This document shows positions 24,357 through 33,353 of a DNA stretch of 64,000 nt, in pieces. Source of the stretch: Paludibacteraceae bacterium (GTDB lineage: Bacteria > Bacteroidota > Bacteroidia > Bacteroidales > Paludibacteraceae); contig JAKSKW010000005.1 of NCBI GenBank assembly GCA_024401495.1, positions 41,228 to 105,227 on the forward strand, in the 5' to 3' direction. The stretch's first letter is position 1, and each line of letters opens with the position of its first letter. Under the pieces are notes generated by a model. That model had not been told where the DNA came from and searched no databases. It saw only the letters and a list, made by a program, of their open reading frames with translations. The translations under genes were made by a program, and so were the position numbers.

Positions 24357-25652
24357 TTACTTCGCTATCTCCACTTTCGCTTTTCCTCCCTTGATCTTCG
24401 CTCCATCAAGTTTTTTGATTGCAGCGAATGCCTTGTCGGATTTGATGGCGACGTGGGAATAATGGTCGTATAGCAGGATCATTCCGACGTCTTCTTTTGC
24501 CAACTCGGCTGTCTTGATGACGAATCCGGCGACGTCGCCACGGCTGATCTTCTCTTTCTTTCCACGGCTGATATAGATCGGCGTGAATTCGGATTTCAAC
24601 ACGTTGTTTGTCGGCTCGAATTTGTATTCTTCGATTTTCTTTGGTAAAAATTCTGGCAAACTAAACTCTCTATAGATCATCACGTAAGCAGTGCCGGACG
24701 CTGCCTGGCGCGCTGTTCGTCCGTTACGGTGTGTGAAGGTCTCAAGTGTGTTTGGCATCTCGAAATGCACGACGTGTTTCACCTGTGAGATATCCAATCC
24801 ACGTGCTGCCAAATCGGTTGTGACGAGTATTGCCGAACAGCCTGACGCGAACATGAATAGTGCTCGCTCTCGGTCTTTCTGCTCAAGTTTGCCATGGTAC
24901 ACCACGACGTCGTGTCCGTCTTTCTCCAACGCTGTAGCCACGCGTTCCACTGTGTCGCGGAAGTTGCAGAAGACGATGGTGCTCTCGTTGTTGAATGTGG
25001 TCACAAGTCCCTGTAGTGTAGGGAGTTTGTCTTTCTCTGGCGACGTTACACGCATTAGTTTCAAGTTGTCGTTGGGAGTCTCTGTTGTAAAATCCAACGT
25101 CTCGATTGGCTTGTCTGCGGTCCAAGGTGTGATGTCGACGCTGCTCGTTGCAGATACGAAGATGCGTTTGTCGACGGATGTCAGATTGTCGTTGATGCTC
25201 TGCATCTCGGCTGAGAAACCCATCTCAAGAGCCTTGTCAAACTCATCCACTACCCAGGTGTTGATTGTCGACGCTGCAAATGTCTGTCGACGGATGTGGT
25301 CGAGCACACGACCTGGTGTGCCAATCACGATCGATGGCTTTTCACGCAATCGTTTCTCCTCCTCGGCTGTTGAGTGGCCTCCACATAGTAGCGTCGCCTT
25401 GATGCCTGATTTGAGGCTGCGTAGCACTTCAAATATCTGCTGCGACAGTTCACGCGACGGAGACAGAATCAATGCCGTCGAACCGTTTTTCACCACGTCG
25501 GCACAAAGCGGAAGAAGGAAAGCGAGTGTCTTTCCCGAACCGGTAGGCGAGAGTAGCAGGATAGCGTCCTTCTTAGGATAGACCTCCTGCATCTTCACCT
25601 GCATTTCGTTTAGCTGGGCAATGCCAGCATTCTTTATATATTCGTTGATCAT
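24357..25652 (-). CDS. DEAD-box family RNA helicase (DEFD variant)
   Basis: 431 residues. Q-motif region near residue 13-18, motif I LSPTGSGKT (34-42), motif Ia SRELSQQ, motif II VVDEFDKA (DEFD rather than DEAD), motif III SATSS, motif VI HRNGRTARQ. The C-terminal about 75 residues (ISRGKKEKISRGDVAGFVIKTAEL...) form a DbpA-like RNA-binding domain. It is probably a ribosome-assembly or RNA-remodelling helicase. It is the short DbpA-like type without a long basic tail. Confidence 0.9.
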   Translation of the reverse strand: MINEYIKNAGIAQLNEMQVKMQEVYPKKDAILLLSPTGSGKTLAFLLPLCADVVKNGSTALILSPSRELSQQIFEVLRSLKSGIKATLLCGGHSTAEEEKRLREKPSIVIGTPGRVLDHIRRQTFAASTINTWVVDEFDKALEMGFSAEMQSINDNLTSVDKRIFVSATSSVDITPWTADKPIETLDFTTETPNDNLKLMRVTSPEKDKLPTLQGLVTTFNNESTIVFCNFRDTVERVATALEKDGHDVVVYHGKLEQKDRERALFMFASGCSAILVTTDLAARGLDISQVKHVVHFEMPNTLETFTHRNGRTARQAASGTAYVMIYREFSLPEFLPKKIEEYKFEPTNNVLKSEFTPIYISRGKKEKISRGDVAGFVIKTAELAKEDVGMILLYDHYSHVAIKSDKAFAAIKKLDGAKIKGGKAKVEIAK

Positions 25653-25688
25653 TTTTGTCTTAACTTTAGTTTGATGTAGATATGTTTA

Positions 25689-27026
25689 TTATTCGTCTGT
25701 GCCAAGCCCTTCATTTTTGAAATAAGCTTCTGCAGAATAAAGAGGGATGTTCATCATCCAACCTTGGTCTTTATATGGAAGCATCGATGCTCGAACTCCA
25801 GTCAAGTTGTATTCTTTAAAGTCCTGCGTTATGAATAAGCGTAGAGATTTTGCATGTACATTTTCTTCTGCTTTAGCCTCTGTTGGTATGATGCGATTAT
25901 GGCCTTGAACTACAAAATCAAGTTCCATAGTACTATTGTCTTTTGAATAATAAAAGATGTTTTTGTCCATTTCATCATGCACTTCCAACGATTTGATCTG
26001 CGAAAGAAGATAGTTTTCTGTGAAAGCTCCTTTGAATTCAGAGAATACATTTGTGCCTATAAGCATTTCACGAGAACGAGCTCCACACATACAAGATAGC
26101 AACCCGCAATCCAATAGATATATTTTGAATGTAGAGTCGTCGGAGTAAAATTTTAATGGTTCTTGTGGCTTGGATACTCTGGAAATCTTGTACACTAGTC
26201 CGGCATCAACCAACCATTGTATCGCTTTTTCAAAGTCTACTGCTCTAGCACCTTTTTTTATTGCACCAAAGATGAATTTTTTATTTTCTTTAGCCAATTG
26301 CGCTGGTATGCTTTCCCACACTTGTCTTATTCTGACAACTTCTGTGCTGGTATGCTTTCCCATATCTTTACTATAGGTTGCTAGTATTGAGCGTTGAACA
26401 TCTCTTGTTTCTTTTGCATCATGATTCTCCAGCCATGTTGAGACAGCTTCGGGCATTCCACCACAAAAATAGTATTGCCTTAAGTAGTCTGTTAGCGAAT
26501 CATGTTGTATTGTCATTGACTCCCAATCTAAATTTCGTACGGCTTCCGCTAGCATATCTCTGCCATTTGCCATTAAAAACTCATCAAATGTCATGGGGTA
26601 CATTCTTAAGTCGTTGACTTTTCCTACTGGATAGCTTTCGTCTTTTCTTATTGAGATTCCTAATAATGACCCCGCTACGACAACATGCAAGTTTCGTCTG
26701 TCTTCACAAAAGTATTTTAGCGAAGAAATGCCGTTTGGCACTTCTTGTATTTCGTCAAAAAATAGCAGTGTTTTACCAGGGATTATCTTTTTTTCGTTTG
26801 CTTGCTCCAACTGGTAAATTATACGGTCTATATTGAAGTCGACAAACAGCGTGTTTGCAAATTTGTTGTTATGACAATTCACATACAACATATTATCAAA
26901 TTCGTTTTTTCCGAACTCTTTTATGATGTATGTTTTCCCCACTTGTCTTGCTCCTAATAATACAAGAGGTTTGTGTTTTGGATTATTTTTCCAACTTAAT
27001 AACTCCTTGTAAATATTTCTTTTCAT
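25689..27026 (-). CDS. AAA-type ATPase with DUF4143 (ATPase 1)
   Basis: 445 residues from the ATG at 27026 (MKRNIYKELLSW); a TTG start at 27050 is less likely. Walker A GARQVGKT, Walker B LLFFDEIQE and sensor VVVAGSLLG form an AAA_14 NTPase domain in the first 180 residues. The C-terminal DUF4143 region contains TMELDFVV...PTEAKAE, a PD-(D/E)xK nuclease-like pattern. The family is common in Bacteroidetes; its cellular role is poorly understood. A -7 box (TACTTTTG) lies just upstream, and a 33-bp tandem array begins 64 bp before the ATG. Two relatives occur at 42233 and 61504. Confidence 0.88.
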   Translation of the reverse strand: MKRNIYKELLSWKNNPKHKPLVLLGARQVGKTYIIKEFGKNEFDNMLYVNCHNNKFANTLFVDFNIDRIIYQLEQANEKKIIPGKTLLFFDEIQEVPNGISSLKYFCEDRRNLHVVVAGSLLGISIRKDESYPVGKVNDLRMYPMTFDEFLMANGRDMLAEAVRNLDWESMTIQHDSLTDYLRQYYFCGGMPEAVSTWLENHDAKETRDVQRSILATYSKDMGKHTSTEVVRIRQVWESIPAQLAKENKKFIFGAIKKGARAVDFEKAIQWLVDAGLVYKISRVSKPQEPLKFYSDDSTFKIYLLDCGLLSCMCGARSREMLIGTNVFSEFKGAFTENYLLSQIKSLEVHDEMDKNIFYYSKDNSTMELDFVVQGHNRIIPTEAKAEENVHAKSLRLFITQDFKEYNLTGVRASMLPYKDQGWMMNIPLYSAEAYFKNEGLGTDE

Positions 27027-27089
27027 TGCTCTTTGAATTGCGTTACGCAAAAGTATTAATAATAAATAGATTATGCAATGATTTTACAT

Positions 27090-27188
27090 TTTTCTTGGGG
27101 AATAAACGCCCCAAATCAACACTTTTCTTGGGGAACAAATGCTCTTAAACTACATTTTTCTTGGGGAATGTGTTGTATTAAAGACGCA
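27090..27188 (-). repeat. 33-bp tandem array (3 units) upstream of ATPase 1
   Basis: Units start at 27090, 27123 and 27156, each opening TTTTCTTGGGGAA on the plus strand; the third keeps only its first about 15 bases. The first unit holds TTGGGG...CCCCAA dyad symmetry. It lies between the recG terminator and the ATPase promoter. Period equals that of the arrays before the other two ATPases, though the sequence differs. Confidence 0.88.
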
Positions 27189-27204
27189 CGACCGTGCGTC
27201 TCTA
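27183..27204 (-). terminator. recG terminator hairpin
   Basis: GAGACGCAC / GTGCGTCTT stem followed by TT on the minus strand. It is a GTAGAGACG-type palindrome recurring in the window, and the weak T-run lowers certainty. Confidence 0.6.
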
Positions 27205-27245
27205 CGAGATATACGAATTATGAATTATGCATTATAAATTATGCA

Positions 27246-29360
27246 TTAAGATATATTTCCCCAAACATTCAGCTCTCTTGCCAGGTGTGCGAGCTGGTTC
27301 ACGTAGATCTGATTCTCTGGCGACTTCAAATCGGGATCGTTGGCGATAATGTTGATCGACGCGTCACGAGCACGCATTAGGATTACTCCGTCGGTGGCGA
27401 TGTTGGCGATACGCATCTTCATCGGTGTTCCACTCTGTTGTGTGCCTTCTATGTCTCCTTCTCCACGCAGACGAAGGTCGGCTTCGGCAATCTCGAATCC
27501 GTCGTTTGTGCGTGTCATGATCTCCATCCTGCGCATAGTCTCCTTTGCCAACTTGACATCTGTCACCAAGATACAGTAGCTTTGATCTGCACCACGTCCT
27601 ACTCGGCCTCTCAACTGGTGTAGCTGGCTGAGTCCGAATCGCTCTGCACTCTCTATCACCATCACACTGGCGTTTGGCACGTTCACTCCAACTTCAATCA
27701 CCGTCGTCGCAACCATAATATTTGCCTGGCCCGACGCGAATCTCTGCATGTTCTCGTCTTTCTCCTCCGGCGTCATCTTGCCGTGAACCATACATATATT
27801 ATATTGTGGCTGAGGAAAAACAGCACAAAGTCGTTCGTAACCTGCGGTAAGATTCTCGAAATCAAGTTTTTCACTCTCCTTAATCAACGGGAACACCACG
27901 TACACCTGTCGTCCTTTGGCAATCTCCATACGCATGAAATGGTATAGTTTCTCCCTGTTGGTGTCGTACTGATGGTATGTCTGGATTGGTTTTCTGCCTG
28001 GAGGCAACTCGTCAATCACGGAGACGGAAAGGTCGCCATACAGCGTCATAGCCAAGGTGCGGGGAATCGGTGTCGCCGTCATCACAAGAATATGAGGCGG
28101 AATCGTGTTCTTATGCCATAGCTTTGAGCGTTGAGCCACTCCAAAACGGTGTTGCTCGTCGATGATTGCCATACCGAGGTTGTTAAACACCACGTTATCT
28201 TCAAGAATCGCATGTGTGCCAATCAGAATCTGCGTCTCTCCGGATTTTAGCGACGGAAGGAGTTTCTTACGAACGGGAGCTTTGGTACTGCCTGTCAGTA
28301 GGGCGACGTTGATGCCGATTGGAGTCAACTGCTTGAAGATAGTCTCAAAATGCTGATTAGCAAGAATCTCCGTCGGAGCAAGCAGACAAGCCTGATAACC
28401 ATTGTCGAGAGCCATAAGCATTGTCATCGTGGCGACGAGGGTTTTTCCGCTTCCCACGTCTCCCTGAAGCAGACGGTTCATCTGTTTGCCGGTGCGCACA
28501 TCCTCACGTATCTCCTTGATCACTCGTTTCTGGGCACCAGTGAGCGGGAATGGCAACTGTTGGTTATAGAAATTGTTGAAATAGTCGGCGATGCGAGGAA
28601 ACACAAGTCCATGCTCATTGATCTGACGTTTGTAGGCACGCTGCATCTTGAGCTGGATATAGAAGAGTTCCTCGAATTTCAATCTGTACTGAGCCTCAGC
28701 CAACGCTTGAGAATTTTCTGGATTGTGGATATTCCAGATAGCACGGTTGAGCTCCATAAGATTTTCTCGTTCACGGATGTCGGCAGGCAGAGTCTCGTCG
28801 AGTGGGGAAGTCTTGAGATTCTGAAGCTCATCCATGATAATCTGTCGCAACCCTGATGAATCAAGGTAGTTGCGTTTCATCTTGTCGGACGTATTATACA
28901 TGCTCATCAGACCATTGGTGAGATGCTTTTTTGTTGCCGACTCAATAGTGTCCATCTCAGGATGGGCAATCTGACATCTTCCTCCAAACACAGTTGGCTT
29001 GCCGAAGATGATATACTCTTTGTCTTTTTGGATTTTGTCCAAGAAATATTGTACGCCCTGGAACCAAACCAACAGGATGGAGTCTCTTCCGTCGGAAAAT
29101 TCTGCGGTTAGACGTTGCTGTCTGCCCACTCCGACAGTTTTCATCGAGACCACCTTGCCCCTAATCTGGACGTAGGTGTTGGCTCCGGATATTTCACGGA
29201 TGGAGTAGAATTTGCTTCTGTCGATATATCTGTAGGGAAAATAATACAACAAGTCTTCTGGGCGAAACACCTCTATTTCTCCCTTCAACACATCTGCCTT
29301 CTTTGGCGTAATGCCACGGCAGTTGGTCAATTCCCTTGTTCTGTAAAATGAAGTCGACAA
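27246..29360 (-). CDS. recG: ATP-dependent DNA helicase RecG
   Basis: 704 residues, full length. N-terminal wedge domain (GANTYVQIRGKVVSMKTVGVG), motif I GDVGSGKTLVA, motif II DEQHRFG, motif III MTATPIPRTLAMT, motif VI QLRGRVGRG. It remodels stalled replication forks and Holliday junctions. No ATG matches the family start; TTG at 29360 gives the expected N-terminus (STSFYRTRELTNCRGITPKKADVL), so a non-ATG start is likely. It follows ispD by 47 bp, a gap occupied by a hexamer tract. Confidence 0.95.
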   Translation of the reverse strand: MSTSFYRTRELTNCRGITPKKADVLKGEIEVFRPEDLLYYFPYRYIDRSKFYSIREISGANTYVQIRGKVVSMKTVGVGRQQRLTAEFSDGRDSILLVWFQGVQYFLDKIQKDKEYIIFGKPTVFGGRCQIAHPEMDTIESATKKHLTNGLMSMYNTSDKMKRNYLDSSGLRQIIMDELQNLKTSPLDETLPADIRERENLMELNRAIWNIHNPENSQALAEAQYRLKFEELFYIQLKMQRAYKRQINEHGLVFPRIADYFNNFYNQQLPFPLTGAQKRVIKEIREDVRTGKQMNRLLQGDVGSGKTLVATMTMLMALDNGYQACLLAPTEILANQHFETIFKQLTPIGINVALLTGSTKAPVRKKLLPSLKSGETQILIGTHAILEDNVVFNNLGMAIIDEQHRFGVAQRSKLWHKNTIPPHILVMTATPIPRTLAMTLYGDLSVSVIDELPPGRKPIQTYHQYDTNREKLYHFMRMEIAKGRQVYVVFPLIKESEKLDFENLTAGYERLCAVFPQPQYNICMVHGKMTPEEKDENMQRFASGQANIMVATTVIEVGVNVPNASVMVIESAERFGLSQLHQLRGRVGRGADQSYCILVTDVKLAKETMRRMEIMTRTNDGFEIAEADLRLRGEGDIEGTQQSGTPMKMRIANIATDGVILMRARDASINIIANDPDLKSPENQIYVNQLAHLARELNVWGNIS

Positions 29361-29376
29361 AATTAAATGCTAAATT

Positions 29377-29416
29377 GTTTTCGTCTTCGTTTTCGTTTTC
29401 GTCAACGTCAACGTTT
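29377..29416 (-). repeat. Phased hexamer tract at ispD stop
   Basis: On the sense strand the last ispD codons AAA CGT TGA start the tract: ACGTTG twice, ACGAAA twice, ACGAAG, ACGAAA. Confidence 0.8.
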
Positions 29417-30085
29417 CAACATATACTCCGCAATAGCCAAATCCATTGGAGTCGTAATCTTGATATTCTCACGATAACCTTCAACCAATGAGATTTTGTG
29501 TCCGCTATATTCCACCACACTTGCGTCGTCGGTGAAAGTTTCGATGAAACCAACTCCGTAGGCTTTCTTCAACAATTGCAAATCAAACACTTGTGGGGTC
29601 TGGACAAGTTTCACCATTCTACGGTCGATTTGTGAGTTTTCACCGTTCTCCGACAAAATACGTACGGAGTCAACCGAATCCACAACTGGCACAACGGCTT
29701 TGTCTTTTGCCGCAGCGTCATAAAGACGGTTGATCATCTCTGCTGTTGCGAATGGACGAACTCCGTCGTGGACTCCGACGAGAGCATCACCGTCTTCCTG
29801 GATAGTGTTCAATCCATTAAGCACGGAATGGAAACGCGTCTTTCCACCTTCAACGATAGTGATATTATCTGTGTTGAAGCCATACTCCTTGCAACATTTA
29901 TGCCAATAGTCGAAATGAGTGGCTGGCAGACAAACGATGATCTTTATCCCGTCGACTGCATTTCTGAAAGCCTCGATAGTGCGCAAAAGAATTGGTTTGC
30001 CTGCAATCGGCAGAAACTGTTTTGGTATTTCCGTACCCATTCTTAATCCTGAGCCTCCGGCTACTATTATCACAAACTTATTCAT
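29408..30085 (-). CDS. ispD: 2-C-methyl-D-erythritol 4-phosphate cytidylyltransferase
   Basis: 225 residues from the ATG at 30085 (MNKFVIIVAGGSGLRMGTEI), preceded by AGGTGGAG. An upstream start at 30106 is less likely. Nucleotide loop VAGGSGLRMG then PKQFLPIAGKPIL, VGVHDGVRPFA and TDDASVVEY are IspD signatures. It couples CTP to MEP in the non-mevalonate isoprenoid pathway. The final codons run into a hexamer tract that continues toward recG. Confidence 0.95.
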   Translation of the reverse strand: MNKFVIIVAGGSGLRMGTEIPKQFLPIAGKPILLRTIEAFRNAVDGIKIIVCLPATHFDYWHKCCKEYGFNTDNITIVEGGKTRFHSVLNGLNTIQEDGDALVGVHDGVRPFATAEMINRLYDAAAKDKAVVPVVDSVDSVRILSENGENSQIDRRMVKLVQTPQVFDLQLLKKAYGVGFIETFTDDASVVEYSGHKISLVEGYRENIKITTPMDLAIAEYMLKR

Positions 30086-30168
30086 ACTCCACCTAAATTT
30101 GCTCAAAAGTATTAAAAAATGCTTACCTTTGCAAAGAATTTTCGAATAGAACTAATTAAGGAGGTAAT

Positions 30169-31098
30169 ATGCCATTAAATATACCGAAGGATTTGCCGGC
30201 TGTTGATGAGTTGAAGAAGGAAAATATATTCGTCAAAGACTCGATCGAGGCAGCCAACCAGGATATTCGTCCATTGAAGATTGTCATACTTAATCTTATG
30301 CCGATTAAGATTACGACGGAGACTGACTTGATCCGTCTGTTGTCTAACTCACCTTTGCAGATAGAGATTGAGTTTATGCAGATTTCAAGCCACACATCCA
30401 AGCATACTCCTATCGAGCATATGATGGCCTTCTATAAGAGTTTTGAAGTATTACGAAAAAATAAGTACGACGGAATGATCATCACAGGAGCACCTCTTGA
30501 GTTTATGGACTACGAGGAGGTGACATACTGGAATGAGTTGACTGAGATTTTCGATTGGGCTCGTACCCACGTCACATCCACACTTTACGTTTGCTGGGGT
30601 GCGTTTGCCGCGTTGTATCATTTCTATGGTATCAACAAAGTGATGACGGATTCTAAGATCTTCGGAGTGTTTGAGCATAAGATCCTTGAACCGTTGAACC
30701 CTATTTTCCGTGGTTTCGACGATACATTTTATGTGCCACACAGCCGTCACTGTACATTGGATAGAAAAGATGTTGAGGCTGTGGATGGTTTGAAGATTCT
30801 TGCTGAAGGAGCCGATAATAATAGTTGGCCTGGTCCATATATGATGATGGCAAACAACGGTAGAGAATTTTTCTTGACTGGCCATCCTGAATATGAGCCA
30901 TATACTCTCGACGCTGAGTACCGACGTGACTTGGCGAAGGAGTTGCCAATAGAGATGCCTGTCAACTACTATAAGGATAATGATCCAGACAAGGGACCTC
31001 AGGTAAGGTGGAGAAGTTATGCCAACTTGTTCTATTCCAACTGGTTGAATTATTTCGTTTATCAGATCACACCTTACGACATTAATTTGGTGAAGTAA
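30169..31098 (+). CDS. metA: Homoserine O-acyltransferase (predicted acetyl-specific)
   Basis: 309 residues, usual length for MetA. Catalytic C142 in VCWGAFAALYHFYG, with the His/Glu partners in the TGHPEYEP segment. E111 (ITGAPLEFMDYEEV) is at the position where Glu is associated with acetyl-CoA and Gly with succinyl-CoA use, so acetylhomoserine is the predicted product despite the succinyltransferase label usual for the family. First committed step of methionine synthesis. An unusually strong AAGGAGG (30158-30164) precedes the ATG, rare in Bacteroidetes. -7 box TACCTTTG at 30124-30131. Confidence 0.94.
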   Translation: MPLNIPKDLPAVDELKKENIFVKDSIEAANQDIRPLKIVILNLMPIKITTETDLIRLLSNSPLQIEIEFMQISSHTSKHTPIEHMMAFYKSFEVLRKNKYDGMIITGAPLEFMDYEEVTYWNELTEIFDWARTHVTSTLYVCWGAFAALYHFYGINKVMTDSKIFGVFEHKILEPLNPIFRGFDDTFYVPHSRHCTLDRKDVEAVDGLKILAEGADNNSWPGPYMMMANNGREFFLTGHPEYEPYTLDAEYRRDLAKELPIEMPVNYYKDNDPDKGPQVRWRSYANLFYSNWLNYFVYQITPYDINLVK

Positions 31099-31117
31099 AT
31101 ATTGATTGAAATATAGG

Positions 31118-31145
31118 AAGACGCGAGGAATCGCGTCTTTTTTTA
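31118..31145 (+). terminator. metA terminator
   Basis: AAGACGCGA / TCGCGTCTT stem with a T7 tail, 20 bp after the stop. Confidence 0.9.
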
Positions 31146-31364
31146 TACGTTGTGCTGCGGATTTAGCAATATTTTCACTTGTTGACCATGCTAAATCTTT
31201 GGCTATTTGATGGATTTAGCAAGCTTTGGCGTATGAGAATTGTCTAAATCTATGCGAAAACATGATATTTGGCAAGATATGTAGCGTGGATTATATCGAC
31301 AATTATGAATTGTGAATTATGAATTAAGAATTATAATTTGTAATTTTGCACTCCGAAAAACGAA

Positions 31365-32600
31365 ATGAAGATGTTAGATATAGTGTCAATACGCAAGGAT
31401 TTTCCGATTCTGGGACAAGAAATCTACGGAAAACCATTGATATATTTCGATAATGCGGCCACAACACAGAAGCCGCAGGTGGTGCTTGACACTATTGTCG
31501 GCAACTATTCCACACAAAATGCCAATATCCATCGTGGTGTCCATTTCTTGAGCCAGGCTGCTACTGTCGCTCATGAGGAGGCTCGTGTGACTGTGCAGAA
31601 ATTCATCGGAGCAGAGAAGTCATGTGAGATTGTCTTCACTCGTGGCACCACTGAGGCTATCAACCTTGTGGCTGACTCTTTCGTGAGAAGCCAGTGCGTC
31701 GACGGTGATGAGATTATTGTGTCGGAGATGGAACACCACTCTAACATCGTGCCTTGGCAGCTTCAGCAGCAGAGAAAGGATATCAAGATTAAGGTGATTC
31801 CGTTTGATGAACGTGGACATCTTCAGATTGAGAAACTTGAGGAGTTGATCACATCACGTACTAAACTAATCTCTGTGGCTCACGTATCCAATACTCTTGG
31901 TACAGTCAACCCAGTGGAGGAGATTGTGAAGATTGCACACTCTCATAATGTGCCTGTCCTTGTCGACGGTGCTCAGTCTACTCCGCATATCAAGGTGGAT
32001 GTCAAGAAGATGGATGTGGATTTCTTCGTGTTCTCTGGCCATAAGGTTTACGGTCCGACAGGTATCGGCGTCCTTTATGGTAAAGAGGAGTGGCTTGATA
32101 AACTGCCTCCTTATCAGGGTGGTGGTGAGATGATCAAGAATGTCCATTTCTCTGGCACAACATTCAACGAGTTGCCATTTAAGTTTGAGGCTGGAACCCC
32201 AGATTATATTGGTTCGACTGCTTTGGCTGCAGCTCTTAACTATGTCTCTGCAATCGGAATGGACGAGATCCACGCTTACGAAGAGTCGTTGCGTATCTAC
32301 GCTGAAGAGAAGATGAAGGAGATCGACGGAATGAGATTCATCGGTGAGAATGACCAGAAGAGCGGATTGGTGTCGTTCCTGGTTGGCAATATTCATCCGT
32401 ACGACGTCGGAACACTTTTGGATAAGTTGGGAATCGCAGTCCGCACAGGTCATCATTGCGCTGAACCGGTGATGCAACATTTTGGAATTGAAGGAACGGT
32501 GCGCGCATCGTTTGCTTTATACAACACAAAGGAAGAGATTGATTCATTCGTAGCCGGATTGGTGAGAGTGGCGTCAATGTTTAATAGAAAGAAGAAATGA
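31365..32600 (+). CDS. sufS: Cysteine desulfurase SufS
   Basis: 411 residues of the type II cysteine desulfurases. The PLP lysine is in FSGHKVYGPTGIGV and the persulfide cysteine in VRTGHHCAEPVMQHF. N-terminal IRKDFPIL...LIYFDNAATTQKP is typical. It supplies sulfur for Fe-S clusters with SufE, whose start overlaps its stop (ATGA). Either the first or third codon could be the start (MKM). A -7 box TAATTTTG is at 31341-31348. sufBCD are not in the window. Confidence 0.96.
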   Translation: MKMLDIVSIRKDFPILGQEIYGKPLIYFDNAATTQKPQVVLDTIVGNYSTQNANIHRGVHFLSQAATVAHEEARVTVQKFIGAEKSCEIVFTRGTTEAINLVADSFVRSQCVDGDEIIVSEMEHHSNIVPWQLQQQRKDIKIKVIPFDERGHLQIEKLEELITSRTKLISVAHVSNTLGTVNPVEEIVKIAHSHNVPVLVDGAQSTPHIKVDVKKMDVDFFVFSGHKVYGPTGIGVLYGKEEWLDKLPPYQGGGEMIKNVHFSGTTFNELPFKFEAGTPDYIGSTALAAALNYVSAIGMDEIHAYEESLRIYAEEKMKEIDGMRFIGENDQKSGLVSFLVGNIHPYDVGTLLDKLGIAVRTGHHCAEPVMQHFGIEGTVRASFALYNTKEEIDSFVAGLVRVASMFNRKKK

Positions 32601-33025
32601 GTTTGATTGACGAAAGAGAAGAGGAGATCATTGAAGAATTCTCATTCTCAGATGATTGGTTGGATATTTACCAGTTGATTATAGATAAGGGTAACGACGG
32701 TGCGGGAATCGACGCTCGTTACAAGGATGACAGCCACTTGATTGAAGGCTGCCAGAGTAAAGTGTGGGTGAATGCAGAGCTTGTCGACGGTAAGGTTTAC
32801 TATCAGGGAGAGAGCAACACTGAGATTGTCAACGGAATTGTATCTATTCTTGTGTATATTTTGTCGGGCAACGAGCCTCAGGAGATTCTTGACGCTCAGC
32901 TAACTTTCATCGACAAGATTGGTTTGCAGGAGCACCTTACTCCAACTCGTTCCAACGGTATGTTGGCGATGATCAAGCAGATGAGATTATATGCTATGGC
33001 ATTTGCTGCACAGCAACAAAAATAA
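32597..33025 (+). CDS. sufE: Fe-S cluster sulfur acceptor SufE
   Basis: 142 residues. C52 in IEGCQSKVWV accepts persulfide sulfur from SufS, with which it overlaps by 4 bp. Length and motif are standard for SufE. Confidence 0.96.
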   Translation: MSLIDEREEEIIEEFSFSDDWLDIYQLIIDKGNDGAGIDARYKDDSHLIEGCQSKVWVNAELVDGKVYYQGESNTEIVNGIVSILVYILSGNEPQEILDAQLTFIDKIGLQEHLTPTRSNGMLAMIKQMRLYAMAFAAQQQK

Positions 33026-33031
33026 CAGACT

Positions 33032-33349
33032 ATGTTTGAAGTGATTAAGAACGCCCTTTGTCCACTCTTTTTGATCCACGCAGCAGTGTTGCTTGTGTTG
33101 GGGATAAAGGCTGCGTTTCTCACTCACGGATTCCACCGTATCGACCTGCTAATCTACCTTATTTGTGTTACGTTGGCTGGAGCCTACTTTGCAGCCGACT
33201 TGGGAGTTGAGGCTATTGCTGTCAATTCCGTCTTCAACCTTGTATTTTCAGCCTGTATGCTCTATTATTTAGGAGCTGACTTGAAATGGACTACCATCCT
33301 AAGCATCCCATTCTGTTTGGTAACAGCTGGATTGGCGTATGTGATGTAA
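33032..33349 (+). CDS. Small membrane protein, unknown function
   Basis: 105 residues with three or four hydrophobic helices (about 8-28, 38-58, 62-80, 85-104) and few charges. It lies 6 bp after sufE, so it is co-transcribed. I see no recognised motif; operon position gives no clear role in sulfur transfer. Confidence 0.75.
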   Translation: MFEVIKNALCPLFLIHAAVLLVLGIKAAFLTHGFHRIDLLIYLICVTLAGAYFAADLGVEAIAVNSVFNLVFSACMLYYLGADLKWTTILSIPFCLVTAGLAYVM

Positions 33350-33353
33350 AATT

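Noticed and set aside
27078..27380. HFSWG-repeat open frame
   Set aside because: Comes from the 33-bp array read in one frame; it overlaps the recG 3' end and has no ribosome-binding or conserved context.
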